DNA of 64,000 nucleotides from NCBI GenBank assembly GCA_949902595.1, contig CATLDC010000001.1:186001-250000 (forward strand), given 5' to 3'. Origin of the DNA: an uncultured Candidatus Melainabacteria bacterium. Lineage in GTDB: Bacteria; Cyanobacteriota; Vampirovibrionia; Gastranaerophilales; Gastranaerophilaceae. Numbering within the stretch: position 1 is the stretch's first letter; each line of letters begins with the position of its first letter. Shown here piece by piece: positions 7,698 through 15,842 of the stretch. The notes beneath the pieces were generated by a model. The model did not search any database, was not told where the DNA came from, and saw only the letters and a program-made list of their open reading frames with translations. The position numbers and the translations under genes are program-made.

Positions 7698-10463
7698 TTA
7701 CTTAATCCGCTTCAAAGACGACAAGAAATTGAAATTCACAACATCGCCGTCAACTTTTGTGAGGAAAATCTGCGCGTCGTCTTCTCCAACCTTCAATTCA
7801 GGTATCTGAGAGATTTCAGACGAGTAGTAGTTGCTGTCGTTTCTTCCGCTTGAAGAGATTCTGCTTGCAATGCTGTTCAGAGAAATGTTTCTCAAAAACC
7901 CTGCAAACCCAGTGTCCTTGTCAGAAAACTTGGTGTAAATCCTTAAAGTTGCGTCGTTTGTCTCAAGGTCGTACCTGCCTACAATGTAAGTCGCAAGCGA
8001 GTTCGCAGAAGAGCGAATCTGCATTGGCATGACAACATTGTCCACAATCTTTAACTCCCCGGCAATCTTCTCAAAATTTCCGTCAGGAATGCTTACAAGG
8101 TCACTGATTGTTGTCGGACTAATCATTGCAAGCGGGTTTCTGAATAAAGACGCTGCTTTTAACAGGTACTCAACATAGCCAACCTTCTCAATAGACCCGT
8201 CTTTTATGTCAAACTTGATGTCCCCGTTGAGCTTAAGACTCTGGTCTGTGTTAATCTCAATGAGCCCCCTTGCCTTGCCGGAAATCTCACGCGGAAGCCC
8301 GAGTATCGCAGATGCCATAACATCAGAATTAACATCCTTCACGCCGAGCCTCAAATAGTACTTGTTCTTAATCAAATCAGCCTTGACCTTGAGCGTGGAA
8401 ATCCCGTCAGCAATGTCAAACTTGTTGGACTGGATGTCCAATACCCCGTCTTTGTCAAGCGTCAGATTCGCATGTATGTTTCCAAAATCAACCTCTTTGT
8501 ACTTGCCCTTTTCAAGGTTGAGCGCACATTTTTCGACAATTACCAGACCCTTGGTGAATGCAACCGCGCTTTCATCGTCTATATCTTGAGACGCCCCCTC
8601 TCCTGCGGGGAGGGTTGGGGTGGGGGTTGAACTCCCTGCACTGCCGGATTGTATATTATTGGCAAGCATTTTTTCAACATCAACATTGTCAACCGTCAAA
8701 TTAACGTTCTTCACAACAATCGGAAGCCGCAGGTCGTTTACAACATAGCCGTTTAAATCATACTTTGAACGCTTGAACCTGCCGTTTGCTATCGCGCCGA
8801 GCTTGTCACCTCTTCCGCCGAATTTTGCACTCTCAATATATAATCTTTGCGAAGGAATACGAACCTTGCTAAGCACAAAACCGCCGTCTATTTTAGGGAA
8901 CGCTCCGGTGTTGTCATAACGCATTTCACCTGATACTGTGCCTTTTTTGAAAATCTTCTGGCATGCAAGGAAGTTCAAAAACTCGCTCGGAAGCGGACGC
9001 GGTATCTTCAAATCCATGTCAAGAAGCTTCATGTTATCTGCCATGTCAATGTTCCCGCTGATTGCAAGCACAGGTGTCATGCCCTTTTTTAGCTCGTTGG
9101 TTATGTAATAGTCAATCGTGTTGAGCTTGAGGATGTTACCGACAACGCTAAGGTCAACCTTGAACAGGGTCTTGTAATCCTTGAGCACCATTGACTGGTC
9201 ACCGAGCATGAATCCTTCGTTTTCGTTAAGCAGGAAGTACCACACAACATCGCAGGACCCGTTCTTTGATTTGAGCGTAAGCCTTGAACCCGCGTCGCCC
9301 ACAAGCCCGATTGGCGCCCCAAGAAGCTTGGAGGCGTAGTTTTTGAAAAAATCGTCGTTTACAAAAATGTTGGAGACAATCTCTGTGTCACAAGTCTTCC
9401 AGTAATCCTTGATTTCGCCTTCCATTTTGAGGCTGTTGATTTTCTTGTTGTTGTAAAACCCTGTAAAATCACGGAGCTTTATGTCCTTGTTCCCAATCTC
9501 AATAATGCCCTGAGAGACCTCTACCGGCATCTTGAGCAAATCAACAATCTTGAACGAAGATTTGTTTACATTAACATCCCCTCTTATTTTGTCCTTTGTG
9601 AGGTTGATGTTAAAATCAACACTCCCCTGAACATCGCAAATCGGCTTGAGAAGCTCTTTTCCGTTCGGGATAAGTATGTTTGAAGTAACAATGTTCGCAA
9701 TATCTCTTGCACTAAAGTTTTTAGACGAAATGTTCATCTCCATGCCGGTCTTGCGCGATGCATACGCGTCAATGTAAACCTTTGACCTGTCAATCTCTAT
9801 CGGGAATTTGTCCACATGAAGCTCGCCGTTTCCCATGTAGATTTTGTTCATGTCATTGGCAGATACAAAAATCCTGTCAGCCCCCTTTTTCATCTCAAAA
9901 TCGAAATCAAAGTGCAGATACTTCTTTTCCTGCGTCCTGTCAAGCTCGAGATTCTTTGCGTCAAACCTTATTCCAACATCCGGGTTGTCGTAAGTTATTA
10001 AACACTCCTTCACACCAAGCAGCGCAGAATAAATATCGATGTTAAAATCCATCTGCTGCGGCTCTTTTTGTTCCTCATTCTGCGGGAAAAGCGCAATCAG
10101 GTCAGAAGAGTTTACAAAAACGTTGTCAGCAACCACTTTTTTAACGATAAGCCGTTTTTTCAGAATATCACTTAGCGAAAACTCCGTATCAAGCCCTTCA
10201 AGATTCAGCAAATCTTTTGAATCCTTTTTGAGCGTCATACTGTCAAGCGAGAATGCAACGTCAACGCCGGTTTTGAGCCTGACCTTTCCTATTTCTAAAT
10301 CAGCTCCGGTCTGGTTTTTTACCGTGCTTTCGATTTTTGAATGTACCCAATCGTTTGAAACAATTGCAGGCAGCGCCCAAAGGTATGTTGATACTGCGCC
10401 AGCTGCAAGCACAGTGGCTGTTATTAAACTTCCAAATAAAACTTTTTTCCCAAATCTCTTCAT
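7698..10463 (-). CDS. AsmA-family periplasmic protein
   Basis: The 921-residue protein has one N-terminal membrane segment (about residues 8-32, GSLITATVLAAGAVSTYLWA), then long beta-rich repeats typical of AsmA and related bridge proteins that span the envelope and move lipids to the outer membrane. Conserved AsmA features include LEIGKVRLKTG after the anchor and a C-terminal region with IPDGNFEKIAGELKI and SSANSLATYIVGRYDLE. An in-frame low-complexity stretch, STPTPTLPAGEGAS, near residue 615 is encoded by a dispersed GC-rich repeat (8593-8629). No Shine-Dalgarno sequence precedes the ATG; a TATAAT box lies six bases upstream. An Omp85 gene is transcribed divergently nearby, in keeping with outer-membrane work. 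Confidence 0.8.
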   Translation of the reverse strand: MKRFGKKVLFGSLITATVLAAGAVSTYLWALPAIVSNDWVHSKIESTVKNQTGADLEIGKVRLKTGVDVAFSLDSMTLKKDSKDLLNLEGLDTEFSLSDILKKRLIVKKVVADNVFVNSSDLIALFPQNEEQKEPQQMDFNIDIYSALLGVKECLITYDNPDVGIRFDAKNLELDRTQEKKYLHFDFDFEMKKGADRIFVSANDMNKIYMGNGELHVDKFPIEIDRSKVYIDAYASRKTGMEMNISSKNFSARDIANIVTSNILIPNGKELLKPICDVQGSVDFNINLTKDKIRGDVNVNKSSFKIVDLLKMPVEVSQGIIEIGNKDIKLRDFTGFYNNKKINSLKMEGEIKDYWKTCDTEIVSNIFVNDDFFKNYASKLLGAPIGLVGDAGSRLTLKSKNGSCDVVWYFLLNENEGFMLGDQSMVLKDYKTLFKVDLSVVGNILKLNTIDYYITNELKKGMTPVLAISGNIDMADNMKLLDMDLKIPRPLPSEFLNFLACQKIFKKGTVSGEMRYDNTGAFPKIDGGFVLSKVRIPSQRLYIESAKFGGRGDKLGAIANGRFKRSKYDLNGYVVNDLRLPIVVKNVNLTVDNVDVEKMLANNIQSGSAGSSTPTPTLPAGEGASQDIDDESAVAFTKGLVIVEKCALNLEKGKYKEVDFGNIHANLTLDKDGVLDIQSNKFDIADGISTLKVKADLIKNKYYLRLGVKDVNSDVMASAILGLPREISGKARGLIEINTDQSLKLNGDIKFDIKDGSIEKVGYVEYLLKAASLFRNPLAMISPTTISDLVSIPDGNFEKIAGELKIVDNVVMPMQIRSSANSLATYIVGRYDLETNDATLRIYTKFSDKDTGFAGFLRNISLNSIASRISSSGRNDSNYYSSEISQIPELKVGEDDAQIFLTKVDGDVVNFNFLSSLKRIK
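8593..8629 (+). repeat. Dispersed GC-rich repeat inside the AsmA gene
   Basis: The 20-base core CGGGGAGGGTTGGGGTGGGG (8606-8625) recurs with one change at 20468-20487. Here it lies inside a coding frame and is translated on the minus strand as a Pro/Thr-rich linker. Confidence 0.65.
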
Positions 10464-10469
10464 AAAAAG

Positions 10470-10478
10470 ATTATACCA
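10470..10478 (-). promoter_or_regulatory. Extended -10 box 6 nt before the AsmA ATG
   Basis: On the minus strand TGG-TATAAT is followed by six bases (cttttt) and then the ATG at 10463. No ribosome-binding site fits between them, which suggests a leaderless message. Confidence 0.55.
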
Positions 10479-10569
10479 TAAATTGTTACAAAATATTACA
10501 ACGCTGGCTCAACTTAGCATGTTTACTATAAAATAAATAATGGACTGTTAACAATACAAAAGACTAGGG

Positions 10570-11181
10570 ATGAATATCAATTTTCTAAAGAAATTTCTAA
10601 TACTCGTATGTGTATTTATTACATCTACACTGAGTGCATTTGCAGAAAACAATGTTGCAAGTGCAGAATTTAGCTTCCAGATTCCGCAGTATCTTAGAAT
10701 AGAGCCTATGACAAGCCCTGTGCTTGTTGCAAATATTACTGACAGAACCGGAAACCTCGCAGCTCCGCTCTCAAGCGGGTTCAAGGTTGTTACTAACAGT
10801 CCGGATGCTAAGACTCTGTATCTTAAAGCAAACACAGTGACACAGGGCGGGTACGAAGAAGCTATGTTTGAAAGAGGCGGCGTGGTTTATATCGCGTTTG
10901 CAAACCTTGCAAAGATTCCGAAATCGTCTTCACTTGCAAACTGCAAACTCGGGGCAAACCCGACTGACAGCCCGGGCGTGGTTGCGTATCCCGTAACATC
11001 GGTTAGCGGGGCGAAATCAAAGTTTAACAAGTCCAAAAACAAATACGAAGTGACTGTGGAAAACGGAACGACCTATGTTAATATCAACATCGGCTCAAAC
11101 GTTCTTCGAACATCTTTTGCATCTAACGACCCGAAAGGGTTTTATCAGGCGGTGCTGTCATTGACAGAGGCCGATATCTAA
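10570..11181 (+). CDS. Secreted protein of unknown function upstream of Omp85
   Basis: The 203-residue protein starts with a clear signal peptide (KKFLILVCVFITSTLSAFA, cleavage before ENN). The mature part is rich in Ser, Asn, Val and Ala with alternating hydrophobic strands (FSFQIPQYLRIEP, VLVANITDRTGNL, YVNINIGSNVL), which suggests a beta-sandwich. It has one pair of cysteines at most and no recognisable catalytic motif. It lies 45 bases before the Omp85 coding start, so it may be a periplasmic or surface partner of that protein. I do not recognise the family. The start follows a weak GGG only. Confidence 0.6.
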   Translation: MNINFLKKFLILVCVFITSTLSAFAENNVASAEFSFQIPQYLRIEPMTSPVLVANITDRTGNLAAPLSSGFKVVTNSPDAKTLYLKANTVTQGGYEEAMFERGGVVYIAFANLAKIPKSSSLANCKLGANPTDSPGVVAYPVTSVSGAKSKFNKSKNKYEVTVENGTTYVNINIGSNVLRTSFASNDPKGFYQAVLSLTEADI

Positions 11182-11226
11182 AAATAATAAGGAAGGGAAG
11201 TGCCAAAACTAAAGAGGAGAGATTTG

Positions 11227-13380
11227 ATGACGTCAAAACTGACGGCTGCATTGGCTTTGTCAGTAATCTTGCTCTGCCCTTCTGCTTATGCCGAACTCGA
11301 ACCCAATTTCTCTTATATAAATTTTAACAGCCCAAAACCCGTAAAACTGGTTAACCCCCTCTATTTAGACACTTCCAAAACCAAAAAACCAACACTAAAT
11401 GTTAACACGTCCATCCCTTACACGGGAGAATTTAACGAGTCAGACTATTTCTCCTCAAATATCGATGACTCACCACCTCCTGCACCACCGGAAGAGCCGA
11501 TTCCAAAACCGATACAGGCGCTCGACTTTTTCTCGCCTCCTGATGAGAACATAGCAGAAGAGGCAGAAGAAGTAGAATCCTACCACGTCGGAGTCGACAT
11601 GCAGACGCCTGAACTCGAGGGCTCGATTATTGGTAGAATCAATGTCACGGGCTTGAGCACTCTGGATGCGCAGGCGATTCTTTCAAAAATCAAGACCCAA
11701 TCAGGCTCGCTTTATAACGCAGAGCTCTTGCAGCAGGATTTGCAGCGGATTTATGCGCTCGGGTTCTTTACTGAAAGAATGGCGGTCGAACCTGTTGTGC
11801 AGCCTGACGGAAGCGTTGATTTAACTTTCGAGCTTCAGGAAAACATGATGGTGTCTGATATATCAATTGTCGGAAACACTGTTATTTCGACAGTTGAACT
11901 CATGCCGTTTATCATGCCGCTCAAAGGCAAGCCGCAAAACATTCTCCATATCAACGACGCAATCGAGCAGATTAACGGATACTACAGCAACAAAGGGTAT
12001 ATTCTGGCTTCTGTAAGCTCGGTTGACGATGACCCTGACGGCGCGCTTACTCTGAATATAAACGAAGGCGTGATTGATAAAATATTTATCGAGGGCAACA
12101 ACAGGACAAAAGATTACGTTATTGAACGAAACATCATGACCCAACCTGGCACGGTCTACAATGAAAACTACCTCAAAGAAGACCTTACAAGAGTTTACTC
12201 AACCCAGGTTTTCAGCGACGTTACAAGAAAAATCGAACCGAGTGACACAGTCGAAGGCGAATACAACGTTAAGGTTGTGGTAACAGAGCAGAGCACAAAC
12301 AGCGTCGCGCTCGGAGGCGGGATTGATAACGCACTCGGCGCGTTCGGCTCAATAAGCTTGAGGGAGGATAACTTTTTAGGCAAAGCCCAGCGGGTTTCGC
12401 TCTCCGGAATCTTAGGCTCCGGCATACTTTTGAGCGACGCTTCTATCAAGAACAGGATGAATTATCAGCTTGAGTTGAATTTCTTTGAGCCTTATTTTTT
12501 GAACGCGGACAACTCGCTTATGGGAAAACTCTATTACCGTGATTTAGGCAGCTACCAGATACCGCTTGCGATTGAGCGAAGGTTCGGGCTTATGGCAGGT
12601 GTGCAGCACAAGGTTCAGAGCATGGACAATGTAACGACGAGCTTCTCTGCGGGGTTTGAAAACATTAGCTTGAGCGAAGGCGATTTTGCAAAGATTTCAT
12701 CACTGTATGCCCAGCGTAATATCAATATTGCAAACCGCGCACGTGAGCTTACGGGCGGGTTCTTCTTGAACTTTGCACCGGGTATAAAATACGACACTCG
12801 TGATACGAACGAAAACCCGCGTGAAGGTATGCTTGCGCAGGCAAAGTTCATAGAGGCGTTGAGCGTTTCTGATTTCAAGAACACAAACGGCAGAATCGCG
12901 GGTTCTGTTTCAAAATATTTCCCTGTGCGTAAAAAATCATCGTTCTCATTGACCGCGCGAGGCGGGGTTAAGGTTCATGGAGACGACATGCCGGAGGTTA
13001 TGGCGTTCAGGCTTGGAGGCCCGTACACAGTGCGCGGGTTCCGCATGAACGGTGTGGGTACCGGAGACGCGTTCCTGATGGGTTCGGCAGAATTAGCAAC
13101 CCCGCTTCCGTTTGTTGACCGCCTGAATTACGAGTTCATCAAAAAAGTCCGGCTCACGTTCTTTGTTGATGCAGGGCAGGTGTTTGACGAAACAATTTCG
13201 AGCAGGCTTTACGACAGACCGCTTAGCGCAATCACAGCCGGTGTGGGCTTGAAGGTCTACATTCCGGGTGTAGGCCCAATCTCTGTTGATTACGGTATTC
13301 CGCTTACAAATCCGGGTGATTACGGCTCTAAGAATGGATACTTTACGTTCGGAACGGGCTACGGTATGGATGGATGGTAA
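11227..13380 (+). CDS. Omp85 family outer-membrane protein (BamA/TamA-like)
   Basis: The ATG at 11227 follows GAGGAG and begins a good signal peptide (MTSKLTAALALSVILLCPSA, then YA). A GTG frame from 11200 is less likely. After a Pro/Asp-rich linker come POTRA domains: INVTGLSTLDAQAILSKI, VSDISIVGNTVIS and IDKIFIEGNNRTKDYVIERN. The beta-barrel follows, with FRLGGPYTVRGFRMNGVGTG, the VRGF/Y lid-lock motif of Omp85, and a terminal GPISVDYGIPL strand before the end. At 717 residues with three POTRA domains it is shorter than five-POTRA BamA and resembles cyanobacterial Omp85 in organisation. It probably inserts outer-membrane beta-barrels. An octanucleotide repeat array starts 3 nt after its stop. 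Confidence 0.88.
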   Translation: MTSKLTAALALSVILLCPSAYAELEPNFSYINFNSPKPVKLVNPLYLDTSKTKKPTLNVNTSIPYTGEFNESDYFSSNIDDSPPPAPPEEPIPKPIQALDFFSPPDENIAEEAEEVESYHVGVDMQTPELEGSIIGRINVTGLSTLDAQAILSKIKTQSGSLYNAELLQQDLQRIYALGFFTERMAVEPVVQPDGSVDLTFELQENMMVSDISIVGNTVISTVELMPFIMPLKGKPQNILHINDAIEQINGYYSNKGYILASVSSVDDDPDGALTLNINEGVIDKIFIEGNNRTKDYVIERNIMTQPGTVYNENYLKEDLTRVYSTQVFSDVTRKIEPSDTVEGEYNVKVVVTEQSTNSVALGGGIDNALGAFGSISLREDNFLGKAQRVSLSGILGSGILLSDASIKNRMNYQLELNFFEPYFLNADNSLMGKLYYRDLGSYQIPLAIERRFGLMAGVQHKVQSMDNVTTSFSAGFENISLSEGDFAKISSLYAQRNINIANRARELTGGFFLNFAPGIKYDTRDTNENPREGMLAQAKFIEALSVSDFKNTNGRIAGSVSKYFPVRKKSSFSLTARGGVKVHGDDMPEVMAFRLGGPYTVRGFRMNGVGTGDAFLMGSAELATPLPFVDRLNYEFIKKVRLTFFVDAGQVFDETISSRLYDRPLSAITAGVGLKVYIPGVGPISVDYGIPLTNPGDYGSKNGYFTFGTGYGMDGW

Positions 13381-13383
13381 GAA

Positions 13384-13445
13384 GGCAGCTGAGAAGCTAA
13401 GCAGCTAGGCGGCTGGGCATTGCGCGTACCCTCGCCCCGGTGTGG
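13384..13445 (+). repeat. Octanucleotide repeat array plus GC-rich palindrome after the Omp85 stop
   Basis: From 13384 there are four to five degenerate 8-mers of the form RGMAGCTR (GGCAGCTG AGAAGCTA and so on), followed by GGCATT and a CCCTCGCCCCGGTGTGGGG palindrome. The same composite occurs after the ferritin gene at 14809. Confidence 0.6.
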
Positions 13446-13464
13446 GGAACAACTCCCCCGGCAA

Positions 13465-14229
13465 TCACTCATACTCAATCACCACAATTTCCGGCACAGA
13501 ATTTATTCTTACAGGCAAAATGCTTGTCCCGAGTCCTTTTGTGATTATCATCAGGTTTTTGCCATCATTGATTATGCGCTCTGCAAACTTTGAACCATAT
13601 TTGGACGGAACAACAGGCGCGCCGAAAAACGGGATACAAATCTGGCCGCCATGCGTGTGGCCTGCAAGAATCAGGTCGACTTCTTCTTCAACATCGTAAT
13701 AAATATCAGGCGTGTGGCTCAAAAGTATTCGGGGTGATGTTGTGTCTTTGAGCGCCTTTGAAATATCAGGAAAGGCGGTTTGCAAGTCTTCTAGTCCTGC
13801 AACACAGACTCCTTGTTCTTTGACACTGGAGTTTTCCAGAACTCTGATTCCGTGTTCTTTAAGCGTATCTCTTACGAGTTCTTTGTCATACCAGCCGTCG
13901 TGGTTTCCAAGAACGCTTATTACGGGTGATTTGATTTTGGCGAGCTCAAGAGCCTGTTCCTCAATACCTAAGGAGCCGACGCCGTCATGGCCTTTTATAA
14001 AATCACCGCCTAATAAAACCAGATTAGCATTCTGTTTGTTTATGAGTTTAACAATTCTTTTTAGTCTGGATTTTGAATATTTTCCGATATGAAAATCGCT
14101 TGCAAAAACAATTCTCAAACCTTGCATGGTCTCGCTTTTTAGCTTGTAGTGTTTCACAACAAGAAGGTGCGGTTCGATTAAAAATCCCCAGACAAGAAGC
14201 ACTATAATTATGAGAAATAAATATTTCAT
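13465..14229 (-). CDS. Membrane-anchored metallophosphoesterase (YaeI/UDP-diacylglucosamine pyrophosphatase-like)
   Basis: The 254-residue protein has an N-terminal membrane segment (YLFLIIIVLLVWGFLI) and then all calcineurin-type phosphoesterase motifs in order: DFHIG (D-x-H), GGDF, GNHD, a single His in LLSHTPD, and GHTHGG. These residues bind two metal ions. Anchored members act on phospholipids or lipid A precursors at the inner-membrane surface, but the substrate cannot be read here. An extended -10 (TGA-TAAAAT) lies exactly six bases before the ATG with no Shine-Dalgarno sequence. The gene is divergent from ferritin and converges on the repeats after Omp85. Confidence 0.85.
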   Translation of the reverse strand: MKYLFLIIIVLLVWGFLIEPHLLVVKHYKLKSETMQGLRIVFASDFHIGKYSKSRLKRIVKLINKQNANLVLLGGDFIKGHDGVGSLGIEEQALELAKIKSPVISVLGNHDGWYDKELVRDTLKEHGIRVLENSSVKEQGVCVAGLEDLQTAFPDISKALKDTTSPRILLSHTPDIYYDVEEEVDLILAGHTHGGQICIPFFGAPVVPSKYGSKFAERIINDGKNLMIITKGLGTSILPVRINSVPEIVVIEYE

Positions 14230-14235
14230 AATTTA

Positions 14236-14244
14236 ATTTTATCA
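14236..14244 (-). promoter_or_regulatory. Extended -10 box 6 nt before the phosphoesterase ATG
   Basis: TGA-TAAAAT on the minus strand (14244-14236) is followed by taaatt and ATG at 14229. It matches the spacing seen upstream of 264, 10463, 46467 and 47572. Confidence 0.5.
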
Positions 14245-14256
14245 AAAACAAATTTG

Positions 14257-14265
14257 TGCTATTAT
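14257..14265 (+). promoter_or_regulatory. Extended -10 box for ferritin
   Basis: TGC-TATTAT lies 30 bases before the ferritin ATG and is divergent from the phosphoesterase promoter. In contrast to the latter, the ferritin leader holds a strong AAAAGGAGAG ribosome-binding site. Confidence 0.5.
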
Positions 14266-14295
14266 TGTCTCGGAAATTAAAAAAGGAGAGTAAGT

Positions 14296-14805
14296 ATGAT
14301 TAGCGAAAAATTACAGGAAGCGTTTAATGACCAGATTAATAAAGAGCTATATTCAGAGTACTTGTATCTTGCAATGAAAGTTTATTTTCAGGAACAAAAT
14401 TTACAGGGTTTTGTAAACTGGTTTGATGTTCAGGTTCAGGAAGAGCACGCCCATGCAATGGGAATGTTTGATTACCTTAACGAACGCGGCGGGAAGATTG
14501 ATTTGAGAGCAATCGAAAAGCCGGTTGTGGAAGGCAATACCCCGCTTGAAATATTTGAACACGTTCTTCGTCACGAAGAATACGTTACATCTCGAATCAA
14601 CCACCTTATGGACGTAGCTGAAGAAGTGAGAGACAGAGCTGCAATGCACCTTCTTGACTGGTACCTAAAAGAACAGGTTGAAGAAGAATCAAACGTGGGC
14701 GGTGTTTTGGCGACTTTGAGGCTGATTGGTGAAGACAAACACGCGCTTTTGATGCTTGATAGAGAACTTGCTGCAAGAACTTTTGTTGCTCCGGTTATCG
14801 GGTAA
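14296..14805 (+). CDS. ftn: Ferritin (non-haem iron storage)
   Basis: The 169-residue protein is a full-length bacterial ferritin of the FtnA type. It has the four-helix ferroxidase ligands: E in NKELYSEYLYLAM (helix A), the FDVQVQEEHAHAMGMFDYL ExxH pair (helix B), and EEYVTSRINHL plus LKEQVEEESNV in helices C and D. It stores iron as a 24-mer and protects against peroxide in anaerobes. ATG 14296 follows GGAGAG at good distance. It stands alone between a divergent phosphoesterase and a repeat-filled gap before RNase HII. Confidence 0.93.
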   Translation: MISEKLQEAFNDQINKELYSEYLYLAMKVYFQEQNLQGFVNWFDVQVQEEHAHAMGMFDYLNERGGKIDLRAIEKPVVEGNTPLEIFEHVLRHEEYVTSRINHLMDVAEEVRDRAAMHLLDWYLKEQVEEESNVGGVLATLRLIGEDKHALLMLDRELAARTFVAPVIG

Positions 14806-14808
14806 AAA

Positions 14809-15068
14809 AGCAGCTGGGCAGCTAAGAAGCCAGGCAGCCAGGCATTAAATATAAGTAGCACATCATCCCTCTCCCCGGTGTGGGAGAGCGGATTTTCGGT
14901 AGGGCGTAAGCCCGTAAGGTGAAGGTCGGAGGGGTAAACGTTAAGATAGTAGATTTGACAACAGGCTTGAAAGTAAAGTTGAAAAACTCCGCCGACACCC
15001 CGAATAATCCAAGACAGGGAGCAGCCGTTGGAGCAGAGCGACTTACGGATGCTGGTGAGGGGAACAAC
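14809..15068 (+). repeat. Composite repeat: octamer array plus GC-rich palindromes between ferritin and rnhB
   Basis: Directly after the ferritin stop lie AGCAGCTG GGCAGCTA AGAAGCCA GGCAGCCA units (14809-14845). After a short AT-rich stretch come CTCTCCC-CGGTGT-GGGAGAG and GGGC-GTAA-GCCC hairpins (14870-14912). The rest, up to the GAGGGG site of rnhB, is open in the rnhB frame but has no recognisable domain, and I see no gene in it. Confidence 0.6.
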
Positions 15069-15698
15069 ATGTCAGTTACAGATTTATTTCTCTTTGACAG
15101 AAGCTTTAATAAAACAATTATAGGTACCGACGAGGCAGGGCGCGGCCCTGCCGCAGGCGGTGTCTTTGCTGCTGCTGTTAATTTTGAAAAAGTAACAGAA
15201 GGCCTGATTAAAGACCTCGCGATTCTAAACGACTCCAAAAAACTTACGCCTAAAAAACGCGAGTCGATTTATGACATCATAAAAAACAACACCAACAACA
15301 AAATCGTGTGCGTTGAGGTTCAGGAAATTGAAACAATAAACATCCTCAACGCTTCGCTTAAAGCCATGAAACTGGCATGCGAGGGCGTTATTCCTGATTT
15401 GGACGCACTTGTGCTCGTGGACGGAAATAAGCTCATAAAGAATTTTAACCGCGAACAGGAATTTGTAATCAAAGGCGACTCAAAATCTGCCTCAATTGCT
15501 GCTGCGAGCATACTTGCAAAAGTAACGCGTGACAGGTACATGCAACAGCTTCACGAAGAGTTTCCAATGTACAACTGGGCAAAAAACGCCGGATACCTGA
15601 CAAAGGAACACACAGAAGCCATTGATAAATACGGATTGTGCAAGTATCACAGACCGTCGTTTTTGAGAAAACATTTTGCGGAATTGGAAAATAAGTAG
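15069..15698 (+). CDS. rnhB: Ribonuclease HII
   Basis: The product is 209 residues from ATG 15069, which follows GAGGGG; a frame open from 14919 would add an unrelated 50-residue tail encoded by repeat DNA and is rejected. TIIGTDEAGRGPAAGG is the RNase HII signature with the first catalytic Asp and Glu. LNDSKKLTPKKRE, LVDGNK (catalytic Asp) and KGDSKSASIAAASILAKVTRD complete the motif set, ending with the last catalytic Asp. The enzyme removes RNA primers and misincorporated ribonucleotides from DNA. The C-terminus GLCKYHRPSFLRKHF is typical of the family. Confidence 0.92.
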   Translation: MSVTDLFLFDRSFNKTIIGTDEAGRGPAAGGVFAAAVNFEKVTEGLIKDLAILNDSKKLTPKKRESIYDIIKNNTNNKIVCVEVQEIETINILNASLKAMKLACEGVIPDLDALVLVDGNKLIKNFNREQEFVIKGDSKSASIAAASILAKVTRDRYMQQLHEEFPMYNWAKNAGYLTKEHTEAIDKYGLCKYHRPSFLRKHFAELENK

Positions 15699-15703
15699 AA
15701 ATC

Positions 15704-15732
15704 TTGACAAATTTAGAAAAATAGTAAATAAT
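15704..15732 (+). promoter_or_regulatory. Promoter candidate for an intergenic RNA
   Basis: TTGACA at 15704-15709 is followed by a 17-base spacer and AATAAT (15727-15732). It starts 6 nt after the rnhB stop, and no coding frame follows, so it may drive a small RNA. Confidence 0.4.
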
Positions 15733-15737
15733 ATAAG

Positions 15738-15838
15738 TGCAGGGTGGCACCTTCGACAAGTGCCGTAGACCCCTACGATTGTAAAAATTTAAGTGCTACT
15801 ATGAATAGCGTTGCTACGAATAGTAGCATTATTATTTT
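15738..15838 (+). ncRNA. Candidate structured small RNA, ending in a terminator-like hairpin
   Basis: Three inverted repeats follow each other: GGCAC...GTGCC (15748 onward), CGTAG-ACCC-CTACG (15764 onward) and TGCTACTAT...ATAGTAGCA (15803 onward), the last followed by TTATTATTTTAT. There is no coding frame of note. The gap is flanked by converging genes, so the last hairpin may simply be their shared terminator. The perfect TTGACA box upstream is the reason for suspecting an RNA gene. Confidence 0.4.
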
Positions 15839-15842
15839 ATCT

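Noticed and set aside
14919..15068. N-terminal extension of RNase HII
   Set aside because: The extension is encoded by repeat-like DNA, has no family match, and the internal ATG at 15069 has a strong GAGGGG site and fits the family length.
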